A DNA stretch of 64,000 nt from Oenanthe sinensis (GCA_028671895.1 CM053813.1:10416001-10480000); one strand, 5' to 3'; shown: positions 36,449-48,314, counted from the first letter of the stretch. A program made the numbers and translations. The notes: a model not told the origin generated them from the letters alone.

Positions 36449-38254
36449 TGTTGGGTCCCGAAGTATCGTAGAAGGGGAGTTGAATATGATACTCACAATA
36501 ATTTAAATTTTTTTGTGAATTTGTGGATAAATAAATTATTACTTCAGAGTGTGTTTGGATATTTGTAGTGTTTAGGAGAGCTGCTTACTAATTTTCTGTA
36601 TGTCCGGATAAATCAATTAGGTTCAAGAAAATTAGTAAGAAAATTATGGAGAAGTTTCGGGGAATATATCTTTCATATATAAACCTAGAGGGGTGCTACA
36701 CCCAGTTAAATATATAACTGGTTCCCAAAAAAATTAATTCTTTGCTACTAACACAATAATATAAGACTCAGTTCCTATATAAATATATCTAAATTAGTAC
36801 AAGAAAACACTGAGTCCATAGGAAGTGATATCTAGGAGCCCTGAGCATTTTTTATTAAAGAACCGGGTTCTAATATCTGACCGGGAACAAGGTACGAGTG
36901 TGTATAAATTATTTCTTCTTGCTCCGGCAATGGCAGTAGCTCTCTACATTTTTTGTGTTGAAGAAGATGACACTTTTTAATGAGTGGCTTCCATCTTTTT
37001 TATCTGTGTAGTCTTTTAATTCAATAAAGTAGGCTGCTTGAATTTAATTGGCTGAGGGCTATGTGGGGCCAAGAAATATTTTGTTGTGCTAATATATTTT
37101 TGTTACGCCTGAAATTCTTTGTTGCGCCTCCTAGAGTGTATCTCCTGTGTAACTTCAAGTGGCGCCTCACACATTGATTTCCCTGTAAGACCTCAAGTGG
37201 CGCCATTCAAGTTGATTAATCAAAGAAAAGTTAAGTTGAACAGATCACTTTCATTGCGCTTCATATTTTTAATGGTCAAAGTGCAATTTGATCACTGCAC
37301 TTTGACCCTTTTTTCATTCCTTGACTGAAGTTCGCCAACTTCCATTTCTTGTACCAAAGTCTTGTCACTTTACATCCTGAACCCTGAGTTGTTTCCGTTT
37401 TTCGACTATAGCTCAGAAAATTTCACTTTTCGTACCAAGGTTGTGACACTTTGCACCCTGCACCCTTTGAGCTGTTTAGCTGTTTGGTTGTAGACTCTAC
37501 AAATCACTTTTCGTACCTTAATAAATAACCGTTCTTTCTAAGTATGTTCTTCAATTTAACAATTCTTCTATAGTTAATACTCAGATTCCTTTCAAAAATT
37601 GCTAATGCCTAGTGCAACTGGTGTGGTTTACAGATGACTAACTTTGATCCAGGTGTTCATATTATAGTCTTACGTACATTGTTAAGTTTGCAGCAACTTC
37701 ATTATTTCAAACACTAACTGTCAATAAACACTGTAACTTCACTAGAATCTTTTATGGTATTTAGACGAAGCCTCCATTACTACCATAATCTTGAATACTT
37801 CATTCTTTGTTCTTCACTGACGCTTGAACATACAAATGAACTTCTTTCAGTGAGTATAACTCCAATACTGCAGTTGTCTTCTTAATTCTTTGTCTTTACC
37901 ATGTCTTCAATTCTTCTAGATTCCTATGTTTCGAACACTGTCTCTCTTCAATCAATGCATTTACACTGAAATCCTCTAGCGGCACTTCTATACTGAATCT
38001 TTAACACTTCTGAAAACTTGAAAGTCTTCAACCCTGAAAGTCTTCAACCATTATTCTTCACTGAGGCATGAACATATTAATGTACTTCTCTCAATGACCT
38101 GTAGTAGACTTTAAAACTTCTTCTAATGTCTTGGTTCACTGTATCTGCCTTGTCTTCATTTCTTCCTAATTTCTGTATAGATGTAGTATTATTTACTTGT
38201 CCTGTTCTACTGTTGAGTTATCACGATTACTATTCATACAGTTTCGTAATCTCA
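36449..38254 (-). repeat. 5' LTR of copia-M
   Basis: 1806 bp, close to the 1795 bp of copia-2. On the minus strand it opens TGAGATTACG and closes GGGACCCAACA. Similarity to the copia-2 LTR is clear at both ends (GAACAGGAC near the start; TTCAACTCCCCTTCTAC near the end). The middle differs: it carries TGGCGCC/TTGCGC words at 37104-37260 instead of CCGATAGTTA. A TATA-like element lies at about 36785-36797. Confidence 0.85.
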
Positions 38255-38519
38255 CCAACAACAATAATTGAGTTACTCGAGTCTGTTTTACTATATAGAT
38301 ATGCCAATAAACTCATGAACCCCGAAAAGTCTAAGGACACCAGAAAAGTTTTCGAAACCTATACTTAATGTACTACTTCTATGTTGAAATCTGTTGTTGT
38401 TGTGATATAATTATTGATTAAATTACGAGTTGATTGAACTGCGATTTAAAGTGATCGTTAAATGTTTTGGTTTATATTCTATAAGTTATTATAGATATAT
38501 GTTGGTGTATATATAGAAG
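38255..38519. other. Unassigned scrap plus left end of a gypsy-2 LTR
   Basis: 38469-38519 matches 58533-58584 and joins logically to 48856, so it is gypsy-2-type LTR separated by the Tat insertion. 38255-38468 has no match that I can see in the window and no coding frame. Confidence 0.55.
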
Positions 38520-39036
38520 TGTTATGGATTAAAAACTAGGGGTAATTAAAGCGATGTATGTCGGAGCTTATCGAGCTTTAATGGTTGAGCTTGTGTTTCG
38601 TAGCTTGGTTCTACCCTCACAAGATGCCTACGTATCTCTGTTGTGTTTAGAGAATCAAGCCAAAACATAGTTCTAAGAATGAGGGGTTAGGCCCTTTATA
38701 TAGACATAGAAAGTCTAAGAATTAGAGTAGGTTTAGGAACCTTGATCGGAAAGGCCCTTCCTAAAAAGATTCTGGATCCTTCTTATGATAGAAGTAGTTT
38801 CCAAGTAGGAATATGTTTCCTTGTTGATTGAGGTGTCTTGGGGGCTACTCCTTGGACTAGTTTCCATGTAGTTGGACATAATTAATTAGCTGTATATTTT
38901 TCCAATCAATTAATTATGAATTTATTTACTAATTAGGGTTTCAAGCCTCATTAATTGGGTCTTCCTTTTGGACCAGACTAGGTCTAATTAATGTCACATT
39001 AATTGTGTCTTTAGGGCTTACTTTCAGCCCATATCA
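38520..39036 (-). repeat. 3' LTR of the Tat element
   Basis: Plus-strand ends TGTTATGGAT and CCCATATCA; repeated at 48333-48850. On the minus strand a TATA box (CTATATAAAGGG) lies near 38695-38706. Confidence 0.92.
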
Positions 39037-39049
39037 TTTTCCCCCCAAC
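39037..39049 (-). other. Polypurine tract of the Tat element
   Basis: Minus strand reads GTTGGGGGGAAAA directly before the LTR's TGATATGG. This confirms minus orientation. Confidence 0.82.
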
Positions 39050-39154
39050 TTCTGTAAAGTGTGCAATACTTTATAGAAGTTAAGGTTCATAACCCTATTA
39101 CTCAAGTTCCCATGAAGAATTTTTACAATTCTTTTCTTGTGCCCATCACTATTT

Positions 39155-39352
39155 TTCATTAATTTCTAGGAATTTTTCTCTATATTTAGAGAATTTTTCA
39201 TAATTTATTGGTACCCACAGGTGTTTTCCTTAATTTCTAGGAATTTTTCTCTATTTTTAGTGAATTTTCGATAATTTATTGGTACACACAGGTATTTTTC
39301 CTTAATTTCTAGGAATTTTTCTCTATTTTAGAGAATTTTCCCAAATTTATTT
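39155..39352. repeat. 71-72-bp tandem repeat in Tat 3' region
   Basis: About 2.7 copies anchored on AATTTCTAGGAATTTTTCTC at 39161, 39232 and 39304, with ATTTATTGGTAC and CACAGGT between. Non-coding. Confidence 0.85.
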
Positions 39353-39407
39353 GCCTTATAAATCATTTTTAATGATTTTCTGGCATTTTTTAATATTATT
39401 TTCGACC

Positions 39408-39957
39408 AAGAATCCCAGTCGAATTCGACCAGGATCCTGGTTGATTCTTGCTTCCCTGTGGGACCCTGGTCGACAGGGGATCCTAGTCGATATTCGACCA
39501 GGATCCGGGTCGATTCTAAGAATCATTTGAATCCTGGTCGATTATGGGATTCATTTGAATCCTGGTCGATCAGGATTCCTGGTCGATTTTCGTCCAGGAT
39601 CCTAGTCGATTCTGGGATTCATTTGAATCCTGGTCGAGTAGGATTCCTAGTCGATGGTTGACTAGAATCCTAATCAGTTTTAAAATTCTTTTGAATCCTG
39701 GTCGAGCAGGATTCCTGGTCGATTTTCGACCAGGATCCTAGTCAGTTTTAGGATTCATTTGAATCCTGGTCGAACAGGTTTCCTGGTCGATTTTCGACCA
39801 GGATCCTAGTCGGTTTTAGGATTCATTTGAGTCCTGGTCGTGTAGGATTCTTGGTCGATTGTTGACCAGGATCCAGGTCGATTCTAGACCTCATTTGAGT
39901 CCTGGTCATGTAGGATTCTTGGTCGATTGTTGACCAGGATCCTAGTCGATTCTAATT
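39408..39957. repeat. ~68-bp minisatellite array in Tat 3' region
   Basis: About eight copies: CATTTGA-type anchors at 39552, 39620, 39689, 39756, 39823 and 39892 are 67-69 bp apart. Each unit holds CTGGTCGA and its complement TCGACCAG as a palindrome around TTTT, plus GGATCCTAGTCG. Tandem arrays in this part of Tat elements are known and have been proposed as seeds of satellite DNA. Confidence 0.88.
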
Positions 39958-40136
39958 TGTTCTTGTAAAGGCCTTTGAATGTGACGGTTAATAGATCTTG
40001 GCCCACTTTACTTCTTTACTTCGTTTAAGTTTACATCGATTATTGGGCCATAGGCCCTACTAGGCCCAATTATTTTATTGGCCTTAATTTTACCGGTTAT
40101 AGAAAATTTAGCCGGTTGAGTTACCGTTTCCTTTGC

Positions 40137-40145
40137 TTATAAAAT
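40137..40145 (+). promoter_or_regulatory. TATA box of the antisense Tat gene
   Basis: TTATAAAAT, 155 bp upstream of the ATG at 40300 on the strand opposite to gag-pol, with a C/T-rich leader between. It is the best promoter candidate for the spliced extra gene. Confidence 0.5.
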
Positions 40146-40299
40146 AGTGAAGTGAGAACTTCACTTTTCACTTATCACTTTCTCATAAAATTCTCTCAGA
40201 TTTCTCCCCAGTTCATTTTTGTCAAGGCGATTTACGGCGAACCCTCTCCGATCAATCTTCATCTTCTTTAGTTTTCAAGCCTTCATCCGTTGAATATCC

Positions 40300-42161
40300 A
40301 TGGGGGAGCAAGATGCTGCTCAACAACGACTCCTTGCCAAGGCGGTGAAAAGAGGTAATGTTGTTGTTGTAAATCCAGTCTTTTCTTCGCTTTCTGATCT
40401 CTTGCAAACCATGGGCGATGAATTTCCCACATTAGCTGAGTTAGATGCTTTTAGGTTTAATAGCACCTTTACCAATCAGGTCCATTATGATAAATTCACA
40501 AGACTGTATAAACTCCCCCTGGGTATAAGTTTGTTTTGGCCGAGCCCGGAGACCGGCCCTGCCATTGGAGGCCCAATAGGCTATGTATTTTTAGAGATGC
40601 TCTTTTGGGTGGGCTTAGATTTTCTTTCCATGAGTTTGTAATTAGGTTATTAGCTGAAGTTTGGATAAACCCGTGTCAACTAAGCCCAAATTCGTGGTGA
40701 ACACTTCTTTGTTTTATTGTTTTGTGTCTTATAAAGAATTATCCCCTTTCTGTAGCCGTTTTTAGAAGTATCTTTCAGTTTAAGAATAGCCCGTCAAACA
40801 TATTTGGCTGGATCTACATAAGTCACAAGCAGGGGGTTAGCCCAATATTCTGCAACAAGTCTTTGCCCGACAACAACAGATTGGCGGAGGGATTTTTTAT
40901 ATTTAGAATGGGAAGGAGGATATTGGGGCAATCTCTTCAGGCCCAAGTTCTGCAAAGTCAGAGATGGAAATGCAGGCTTGATCCAGCTTTCTCCCGAAGA
41001 GAAACTCATTACTGCTGACTTGGGCCAGGATAAGGGCTCGACCCATCATAGGATGATATTAGAGGAGTTTTCTTTAAAGGTCGTGAGCCTTTCGAATGTT
41101 TCTGATAATGGTATTTTCTTTTCTCGACTTGTCCTTTTTTTTTACTTTTCTGAGTTTGGTTGTTTATTTTATTATTTGTTTTGCAGCGGTGGAAAATCTC
41201 AATTTTCACTTGGGCGTGGGCGATCAAGAGACCCACAAGATGAGGAAGGCTTGCGAGGCTATCGAAGGCCCAATCAAGGATCCCAACCTTCTTGGGTTTC
41301 TTCAGCCTTGTGATAAAGCCCAAGGGAAGAGGCCTCGGGTCGAAGAAGAGGAGAACCCAGACACCGCGGCTTGGAGGCCCAGTTGGGGTTTGAGGAGGCA
41401 AGACACCGTTGTTGTGAGTACTTTGAACTCCCTCGACTGGTCGCAAAATTCTATTATTCCGGTCGAAGGCCAAGATTGTCCTGAAGACGGACATTGAAGA
41501 GGCCGAGACTCTTGGGGCCCAAGTTGTTGCCATGGTAAGGCACACTCCTTTCCTATCCCTTTTTAATTTTAGTCGCTTTTTAATTTTCTTAACTTCTTAC
41601 TAAGCCACTCTTTTTGAACAGGTCAACACATACTTTCAGACCATGGCTCACAAGGCCAAAACCTGGCATTTTTCGGAGAAGGCCCAAAGGAAGGGCAAGG
41701 CCAAAGTAGAGTCGAAGGTAGCCGTTCTTGAAATGAAGCTGCTCGAGAAGGAGCAGGAACTAGTGGCGGCCCACGCATAGCTACAAGAGTTAATGGCCGG
41801 GAAGAAGGCTGTGATCGACGAGTACCTAGAGTCGGAGGACTTTTATGCTTTCATTGATAAGCATAACAATATGGTCTTCCCGGCTACTTGTGCTCAGGCC
41901 TGGGAAAAGTACCTTGACGCCGTCTTGGCCAAGCACCCCGGTCTTTTCGATCCTGCCGAATTCCCCTGTCCTATGGGTCAGTCCTTGGCTTTGACTTCAG
42001 CCGCCGAGGGGACAAGTTCGGGAGATTTATCGAGCGGCGAGGCCTTAGACGAGTTTGATCGGGTCTTCGACTCTTTTCCAGAGGCTGAGGAGAATGATGG
42101 GAAGGGAACAGAGGGAGAAGAGAAGATAGGGGATGATGAAGATGTAGAAGATCTTCCTTAG
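40300..42161 (+). pseudogene. Antisense extra ORF of the Tat element, spliced, broken
   Basis: Encoded opposite to gag-pol, between integrase and 3' LTR, where Tat elements are known to carry extra frames. ATG at 40300. The first 110 codons are open, then the frame shifts near 40590, meets TGA near 40698 and shifts again near 40878. The conserved block (QLSPNSW and neighbours, about 40600-40800) resembles the 'putative gypsy type transposon' domain. Two introns are inferred: GT 41111 to AG 41186 (76 bp, T-rich) and GT 41535 to AG 41621 (87 bp). A frame change near 41465 and TAG at 41778-41780 add damage. The last exon encodes a Lys/Glu-rich, probably coiled-coil stretch and an acidic tail, ending at 42159-42161. 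Molecular function is unknown. Confidence 0.65.
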
Positions 42162-42690
42162 TTTTTTTTATTTTCCTCTTTATCTCCTTCCGATTTTTAA
42201 ATTATGTAATCCTGAAGACTTTTTATTTATAAGAAGCCTATTTGTTATTTGCTTTTCTGTATTATGCCTTAGCATAAATATACCTTTTGAGCATAAAAGA
42301 ACAGGTAAATCTGGACATTAACCGAAGTGCCAACTATGCTGCATTTTATTCTTTTTCTTGCCTTAGCATATTTGATAGAATATACTTTTTCGAGCATAAA
42401 GAACAAATAAGCATATATATTAAAATTCTTATCCAGGCTCAATCTTGTTCCTTTATCATAAAGGAACTTCAAAATTGCCAATTCTAGGCTAAACATACAT
42501 GTTTTTGAAGGTGCTATGAAGCTAAGAATTTTATTAATAATGCCTTCGAGGCTAAAGTGGGCACAACCCTTATAATTTGAGAGTCTTATATAGAGAGAAT
42601 AGCTCTCACATCCTAATGGTTTCATCGAACCTTATTTCTACTTAGTTCCTACTAAATATAAGAACTCATAGTTGAATTCTTTAAACATAA
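42162..42690. other. Spacer between the two convergent Tat reading frames
   Basis: Non-coding. A direct repeat of CCTTAGCATA followed by TTTTGAGCATAAA-like text occurs at about 42265-42304 and 42360-42392. Both the antisense gene and pol end into this stretch, so it may hold both 3' ends. No clear polyadenylation signal can be asserted. Confidence 0.5.
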
Positions 42691-45600
42691 TAAACCTTCA
42701 GGTTCGAAGCATGCCAAGTCCTCGGTACCTCAACATCTTCTAAGGTTTCAAGGATGTATGATCATCCTCCCTTTACTTGTTTTATCTTGTATGGCCCTTC
42801 CCAGTTGGGGGCTAATTTGCCTTTGGGGCCTACCCCGGAAGCTTCAACTTTCCTGAGGACCAATTCCTCTTGTCTAAAAGAATCTTTCTTTAACCCTTAT
42901 GTTGTAGTAGAAAGACGACTTCTTTTGATATTCGACAATTTTTGCATGAGCTTTGTCCCTGACTTCATCTATCAAGTCTAATGCAAGTTTCATTCCTCCA
43001 TCATTACCTTCTACTCAAAGGCCTTAATTCTTGGGGATACGTGTGATATTTCAACTGGGACTACTGCCTCGGCTCCATAAGCCAGAAAGAATGGAGTTGC
43101 ATCAGTAGTGACTCTATGAGTGGTTCTGTAAGCTCAGAGTATTGGCAAAAGCTCATCCACCCAAGTGTTGGCAGAACGCTCGATCCTTTTCTTAAGACCA
43201 TCTAGGATGATTCGATTAGCTACCTCAGCATGCCCATTTGCTTGAAGATGTGCAATAGAAGTGAAGCGTAGAGCGATGTCATTATCGTTGCAATATCCCT
43301 TAAATTCCTCGTTGTTGAATTGTGTGCCATTGTCCGTCACCAAGATTTATGGTATCCCATACCTACATATGATGTTTTCCCAGAAGAATTGAGTTACTTG
43401 TTTTGTGGTTATCTTGGCTAGTGGTTTTGCCTCAATCCATTTAGTGAAGTAATCAATTGCACCGATTAGGAACTTTCTTTGCCCGCTAGCTATTGGAAAG
43501 GGCCCAAGAATATCCATTCCCCACATTGCAAATGAGATGGGTGAATTAATGGACGTTAACATCTCAGGAGGTTGCCTAACGACCGGTGCATGCCTTTGGC
43601 ACCTGTCACACCTTTTCACGTATTCCTTCAAATCTTTTAACAAGTCAGGCCAGTAAAAGCCTAGACGGGTGATCTTATGAGACAAAGCTCTGCCCCTAGG
43701 TGTTGGCCACAAATTCCTTCATGTACTTCTTTTAAAGCCTCATGGGCTTCATCTAGCTTTAGGCATTTCAAGTATGGAATAACAAAAGATTTCTTGTAGA
43801 GAATCCCATCAATAAGAGCGTACCTTAAGGCCCTCACAGTGAGCTTTCTGGCTTCCATCGCATTGGCAGGTGTCCATCCAGATTGAAGGTGGGCTCTAAT
43901 TGGGTCCATCCAGCAACTGCTCAAGTTTATCGGGGCTACCAGCTTTGCATTGATGCTGGGGTTTTCAAGATTTGGAAGTAAACGCTTCCCACATGTTCGT
44001 CTGCTTCTAATGTGGCGAACTTTGACAAGGCATCGGCCTTTGCATTCTCGTCTCTAGGGATATACTCAACTTGATATTCTTCAAGCTGAGTCGTTATAGC
44101 TTTGACCAATTGGAGGTATTTGAACATTATTTCTTCCCTTGCTTCAAAATCTCCATTTACTTAGGATGTAACCAGATTCGAGTCTCCACAGACTTTGAGA
44201 TGTTATGCATTTAGCGCCTTGGCCAAACCCAGGCCTGCTATCAGAGCTTCATATTCGGCTTCATTATTGGTTGTTGGGAAGTCAAGCTTAATAGCATATT
44301 CAATAATGAATCCTTCGGGACTTTGTACCACCAAGCCTGCTCCACTAGATTTTGTTTTTGATGCCCCATCAAAATTGAGCACCCAATATTCTTTAGAAGT
44401 TTGTTTTGCTTCTTGTGCTACTGTCACAGTATCCTTATCCTGCCCCCCAACTTCTTGGTCGTTAATAGTATATTCGACCACGAAGTCAGCAAGGACTTAA
44501 GCTTTTATGGCCGTTCGAGGCTTATACTTGATGTCGAACTCTCCTAACCCTATGTCCCACTTGATTAATCTCCCACTTGCCTTAGGGTTGTGTAAGATGT
44601 TCCTTAGCGGCTGATCAGTTACTACCTCGATTTTGTGCGCTTGGAAATAAGGATGTAACTTTCTCGAGGCCATTACCAAGGCCAGTGCAAACTTCTCAAT
44701 CTTAGAGTAGTTAAGTTCTGCTCCGTGCAAGACCTTGCTTACATAATACACTGGTTTCTGAATCTTTTCTTCTTCCTTTACAAGGACAGCGCTCAGGGCT
44801 TTATCAGATACAGCCAAGTACAAGTATAAAACATCTTCGGGACTAGGCTTAGCCAATAATGGAGCTTCAGTTATATATTTCTTCAGTTCTTCGAAAGCTG
44901 TGTGGCTTTCCTCTGTCCACACGAAGTCCTTCACTTTATTCAATGTATGGAAGAAAGGTAAACACTTATCCCCGGACTTTGAAACAAACCTTCTTTGGGA
45001 TGCAATTCTCCCTATTAATTTTTGGACATCCCTTATTGTCTTTGGGGATTCCATGTCGAGTATAGCTTTAATTTTGTCAGGTTGGCCTCAATCCCCCTTT
45101 TAGAGACAATTATTCCTAAGAATTTCCCAGACCCTACGCCAAATGCGCATTTTGCGGGGTTTAACATCATTCTGTGGTGTCTCAACACTTCGAACACCTC
45201 TCTTAAGTGTTGAATATGGTCGGCCTTGTCGAGCCTTTTGACTAGCATATCATCAATGTAGACCTCCATGGTTTTTCTGATAAGATGCTTGAATATTTTA
45301 TTTACTAGCCTTTGATAGGTGGCTCCCGCATTCTTTAACCCAAAGGCCATAACTAAATAGCAAAATACACCAAAGTCAGTAATGAAAGATACCTTAGTGA
45401 TGTCATCCTCATGCATCCTGATCTGATTATATCCACTAAAGCCATCCATGAAGCTTAACATCTCATGCCCTGCCATGGCATCTATAAGTGCATCGATCCT
45501 CGGAAGGGGGAAACAATCCTTTAGGCATGCGTCATTTAAATCGGTGAAGTCCACGCACATCCTCCATTTTCCATTAGATTTCCTGACCATTACAGGATTT

Positions 45601-46699
45601 GCAAGCCATTTAGGGAATTGAATTTCCTTGATGAATCCAGCCTCTAAGAGCTTTTCCACCTCTTACTTTATGGCTTTTTGCCTTTCTGGAGCGAAATTCC
45701 TCTTTTTTTGTTTTATCGTTTTTCGTCGTGGATCCACATTAAGATTATGGGTGATTAAATTAGGATCAATTCCTGGCATATCAGTGGTTGTCCAAGCAAA
45801 TAAGTCCCCATTTTCTTGCAAGAATTTGGTCAGTTTCTCCTTCATAGGCTCTTCTAATGAGGCTCCAATATATGTGACCTTTTCAGGCTCTCCTGGTACT
45901 AAGGGGATTGGAACCAAGTCTTCGGCTGGCTTTCCCCTTCTTTCCTCGTCGTCTCTTGAGTCCATGTCCTCTATGGGTAGGACTTGCCCCCCGACTCCAC
46001 CGGGTCTCAGGGCTGCCACATAGCAACTTCTTGCCATTTTCTGGTCTTCTTTCTCCTCTCCAACACCGTTTCTGGTGGGGAACTTGATTTTTAAGTGATA
46101 ACTTGAGGCTACAGCCTTGAAAGCATGTAAACCCGTTCTTCCGAGGATGGCGTTGTATGTAGAAGATGCTTTTACCACCAGAAAAGTTAGCATCTGAGTG
46201 ACCTCTCTAGGTTCTCTCCCCATCGTCATAGGCAGCTGAATAGTTCCTTCTACTTTTGACTTCACTCCATTAAAGCCATAGATGGGAACATCCGAAAGGG
46301 TTACTTGGGAATCATTGTATCCCATCTTTATAAATGCATCATGGAACATGATATCAATTGACGCTCCATTGTCTACCAAGACTCTCTTTACTTCTAAATT
46401 GCCTATCAAAGGGGCAATAACGAGAGGATCATCGTGAGGAAACTTTTTCCCTTCTAGGTCCGAGTCATCAAAAGATATTATCGCCTCTGTTCTAGCACGT
46501 TTAAGTGCTTCTCCTACGACTTGCATAACTTCTCTTGCGTATGCTTTTCTTGAATTCCTTGAATTCCCCACAGCGGTGAGTCCTCCGAAAATCATATTAA
46601 TAACCAGTCCTCTAGGTTGAGGATTCCTATCCCGACCATCATTATTTTTTCTGCTATCGTCGCACATATCATGACTTCCATCCTTAGTGTACTTAGAAA
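42691..46699 (-). pseudogene. Tat pol: protease, RT, RNase H, second RNase H, integrase (broken)
   Basis: Minus strand, in order: protease with VDNGAS (about 46360-46375) and AILGRTGLHA; RT with YIDD (about 45249-45260); RNase H ending near 44500; a second, archaeal-type RNase H (FDGASK at about 44370, NNEAEYEAL) continuing to about 43950; integrase with HHCC zinc finger (about 43800-43590), catalytic Asp in GMDILG (43514), Asp in VTDNGTQF (43334) and Glu in NGHAEV (43226). A GPY-type C-terminus (NWEGPYK) is at about 42800. Stops: TAA 45663, TAA 44497, TAA 44203, TAA near 44160, TAA 43347 and TGA 43134. Frameshifts lie near 45079, 43930 and 43700. The active-site residues are intact but the frame is not. 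The second RNase H is what assigns the Tat lineage. Confidence 0.88.
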
Positions 46700-48299
46700 G
46701 TTTTCCTCTTCTGATAAGGAATTTGATTTCATCCTTCAATTGTCTACAGTCATCCGTATCATGCCCGGTATCCCTATAAAATCGGCAAAACACGTTCTTG
46801 TTCCTTTTCTCAGGATCAGATTTTAGGGGTTTAGGCCATCTCAGGTCTCGATCTCTTTCGAATCCATCAGGATTTGACTTCAAGGTGCGTTCAGCCTTGC
46901 GTATTCGGCAAACTTTTGCCCCAAATTTTTTTTTTAGGGGGAGATTCTGAATTCTTCTCCATCTTGGAGTACTTGTCATGGGCGTCATACTCTTGATCAC
47001 CTTTTCTCTTCTTATTATTATTCCCGTGTGTTGCCACCGATATTGTGGTTTTCTTCATACTTTCATCCGCTTTAATGTATTTTCATGCCCTGTCATGGAG
47101 AAGAAGCATATTTTCGGGCGGATGTTTAGCCAGGGATCTCTTAAAGTAAGGATCAGTTGTTCCCTGTTGTAGGGCTATGATGGCCACTTTCTCGTCCAAG
47201 TCTGGGACTTTCAAGGCCTCCTTGGTGAAGCGGTTCAAGTAGTCTCTTAAAGATTCATTCTTTCCCTGTTCCAGATTCATGAGAGAAGCCGAACTTTTTT
47301 CATGTACCCTTCCTCTTATAAACTAGCTTATGAAGGCCTTGCTGAGCTCTTTGAAGGATCCAATGGTGTTGGGTGGTAGCCGGCTATACCAATGTTGGGC
47401 CATGCCCCCCCTAGGGTTTGAGGAAACGTCGTACACTTCACAGCATCATTGATAGGTTGTAGTAGCAATTCGTTCGAGAAGGTCCTCACGTGATTGACCG
47501 GATCGCCTGCTCCATCATAAACTTTGATGGTGGGCATTTTGAACTTACTTGAGTTGTGAGCGTTCATGACAATTTCGGTAAAGGGCGACGTGGGATCATC
47601 AGGATCTCCGAGTGGCAATAATTCAGCGGGGTCATCCCTAGCAATTTCTGTTCTTTTCTCTCGTGGGGTTTCATCCAGTTCTATGACGTCGGGGGCTTCA
47701 TACCTCGAGGCTGTCCTTCTATCCTGTCGATCCAGGCTTTTCTTTAGTTCTTTGAGTTCAGCCTCGTAGAAAGCAATTTTCCGTTCTAGTGTCCTACGGG
47801 ACTGTGAACGTCGGCTTCCTGCGGGCTCTTTACCAGGCCTTCTTCTCCTGGGATTGACATCAGTGCCTTCTGAGCTTTCATCATCAGTTGAGTATGGTCC
47901 TGAGAAATCACGGACATCTTCTCTACGCCTATAGTTCTGTGGTTCCAACCCTCTGATGTAAGGAGGGGGATAGGCTTGGGAGATTCCAAGTCTGGTTTGG
48001 GAAACAGTGCTACTGGGGATAATAATAGTGGAAATTTGTGTGTGAGGAGTAGTAGCGATAAAAGGAGTTTGAGTTACCTGAGATAGTGGGTTGGATCCAT
48101 GGACAATTTCCTCAGGATTGGTGGAGTAGACGATTTCACTAAACGGGCCGAGCCTTTGGGTGTTAGGACTTTGAGTTCCAGCGGGAATAGTGGTGGCAGC
48201 GGGGACTTCGGTAGTTTAAGTTTCATCAGGAGGGATGATAGCAGTATGATCGCCTGTGGCGGGGACGATGTTTCCGTCAGTTCGTCGTGTTCTTGCCAT
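46700..48299 (-). pseudogene. Tat gag, broken
   Basis: ATG on the minus strand at 48299, a few codons inside the PBS. There is a TAA at 48216-48218, then an open stretch from 47948 (Arg/Asp/Glu-rich), a frameshift at a seven-base C run (47405-47411) inside the conserved gag core, TAG at 47323-47325 and a TGA near 47085. The core continues as LRDYLNRF (about 47240). A CCHC-like zinc motif, C-x2-Y-x4-H-x4-C at 46746-46787, has an unusual Tyr in place of the usual residue. A ten-base T run at 46926-46935 is another likely frameshift site. Confidence 0.8.
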
Positions 48300-48314
48300 G
48301 GTTGATGCCTTCTT

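Larger units (their letters stand above)
32607..38254 (-). mobile_element. copia-M: truncated minus-strand relative of copia-2
   Basis: On the minus strand it reads 5' LTR (36449-38254), PBS, leader, gag and part of pol up to the end of integrase, then breaks at 32607. RT, RNase H, PPT and 3' LTR are missing. Coding remnants and LTR ends match copia-2 with many differences. The sequence CCAAC at 38255-38259 would be the target-site flank but has no partner. Confidence 0.85.

Noticed and set aside
39408..39957. Possible CRISPR-like array (regular short repeats)
   Set aside because: Units are contiguous 68-bp tandem copies without unique spacers, inside a plant retrotransposon.
41416..41470. 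Possible third intron in the antisense Tat gene (GTGAGTA donor near 41416)
   Set aside because: It would be about 55 bp with a poor acceptor, shorter than usual plant introns; a one-base frameshift near 41465 is simpler.
41009..41545. 178-codon minus-strand frame
   Set aside because: It runs opposite to the antisense Tat gene, covers its intron and shows no domain; a shadow frame.
43134..46999. Endogenous virus related to a crop pararetrovirus
   Set aside because: LTRs with target duplication, a second RNase H and an integrase place it in Ty3/gypsy Tat; no movement protein or pararetroviral features are seen.
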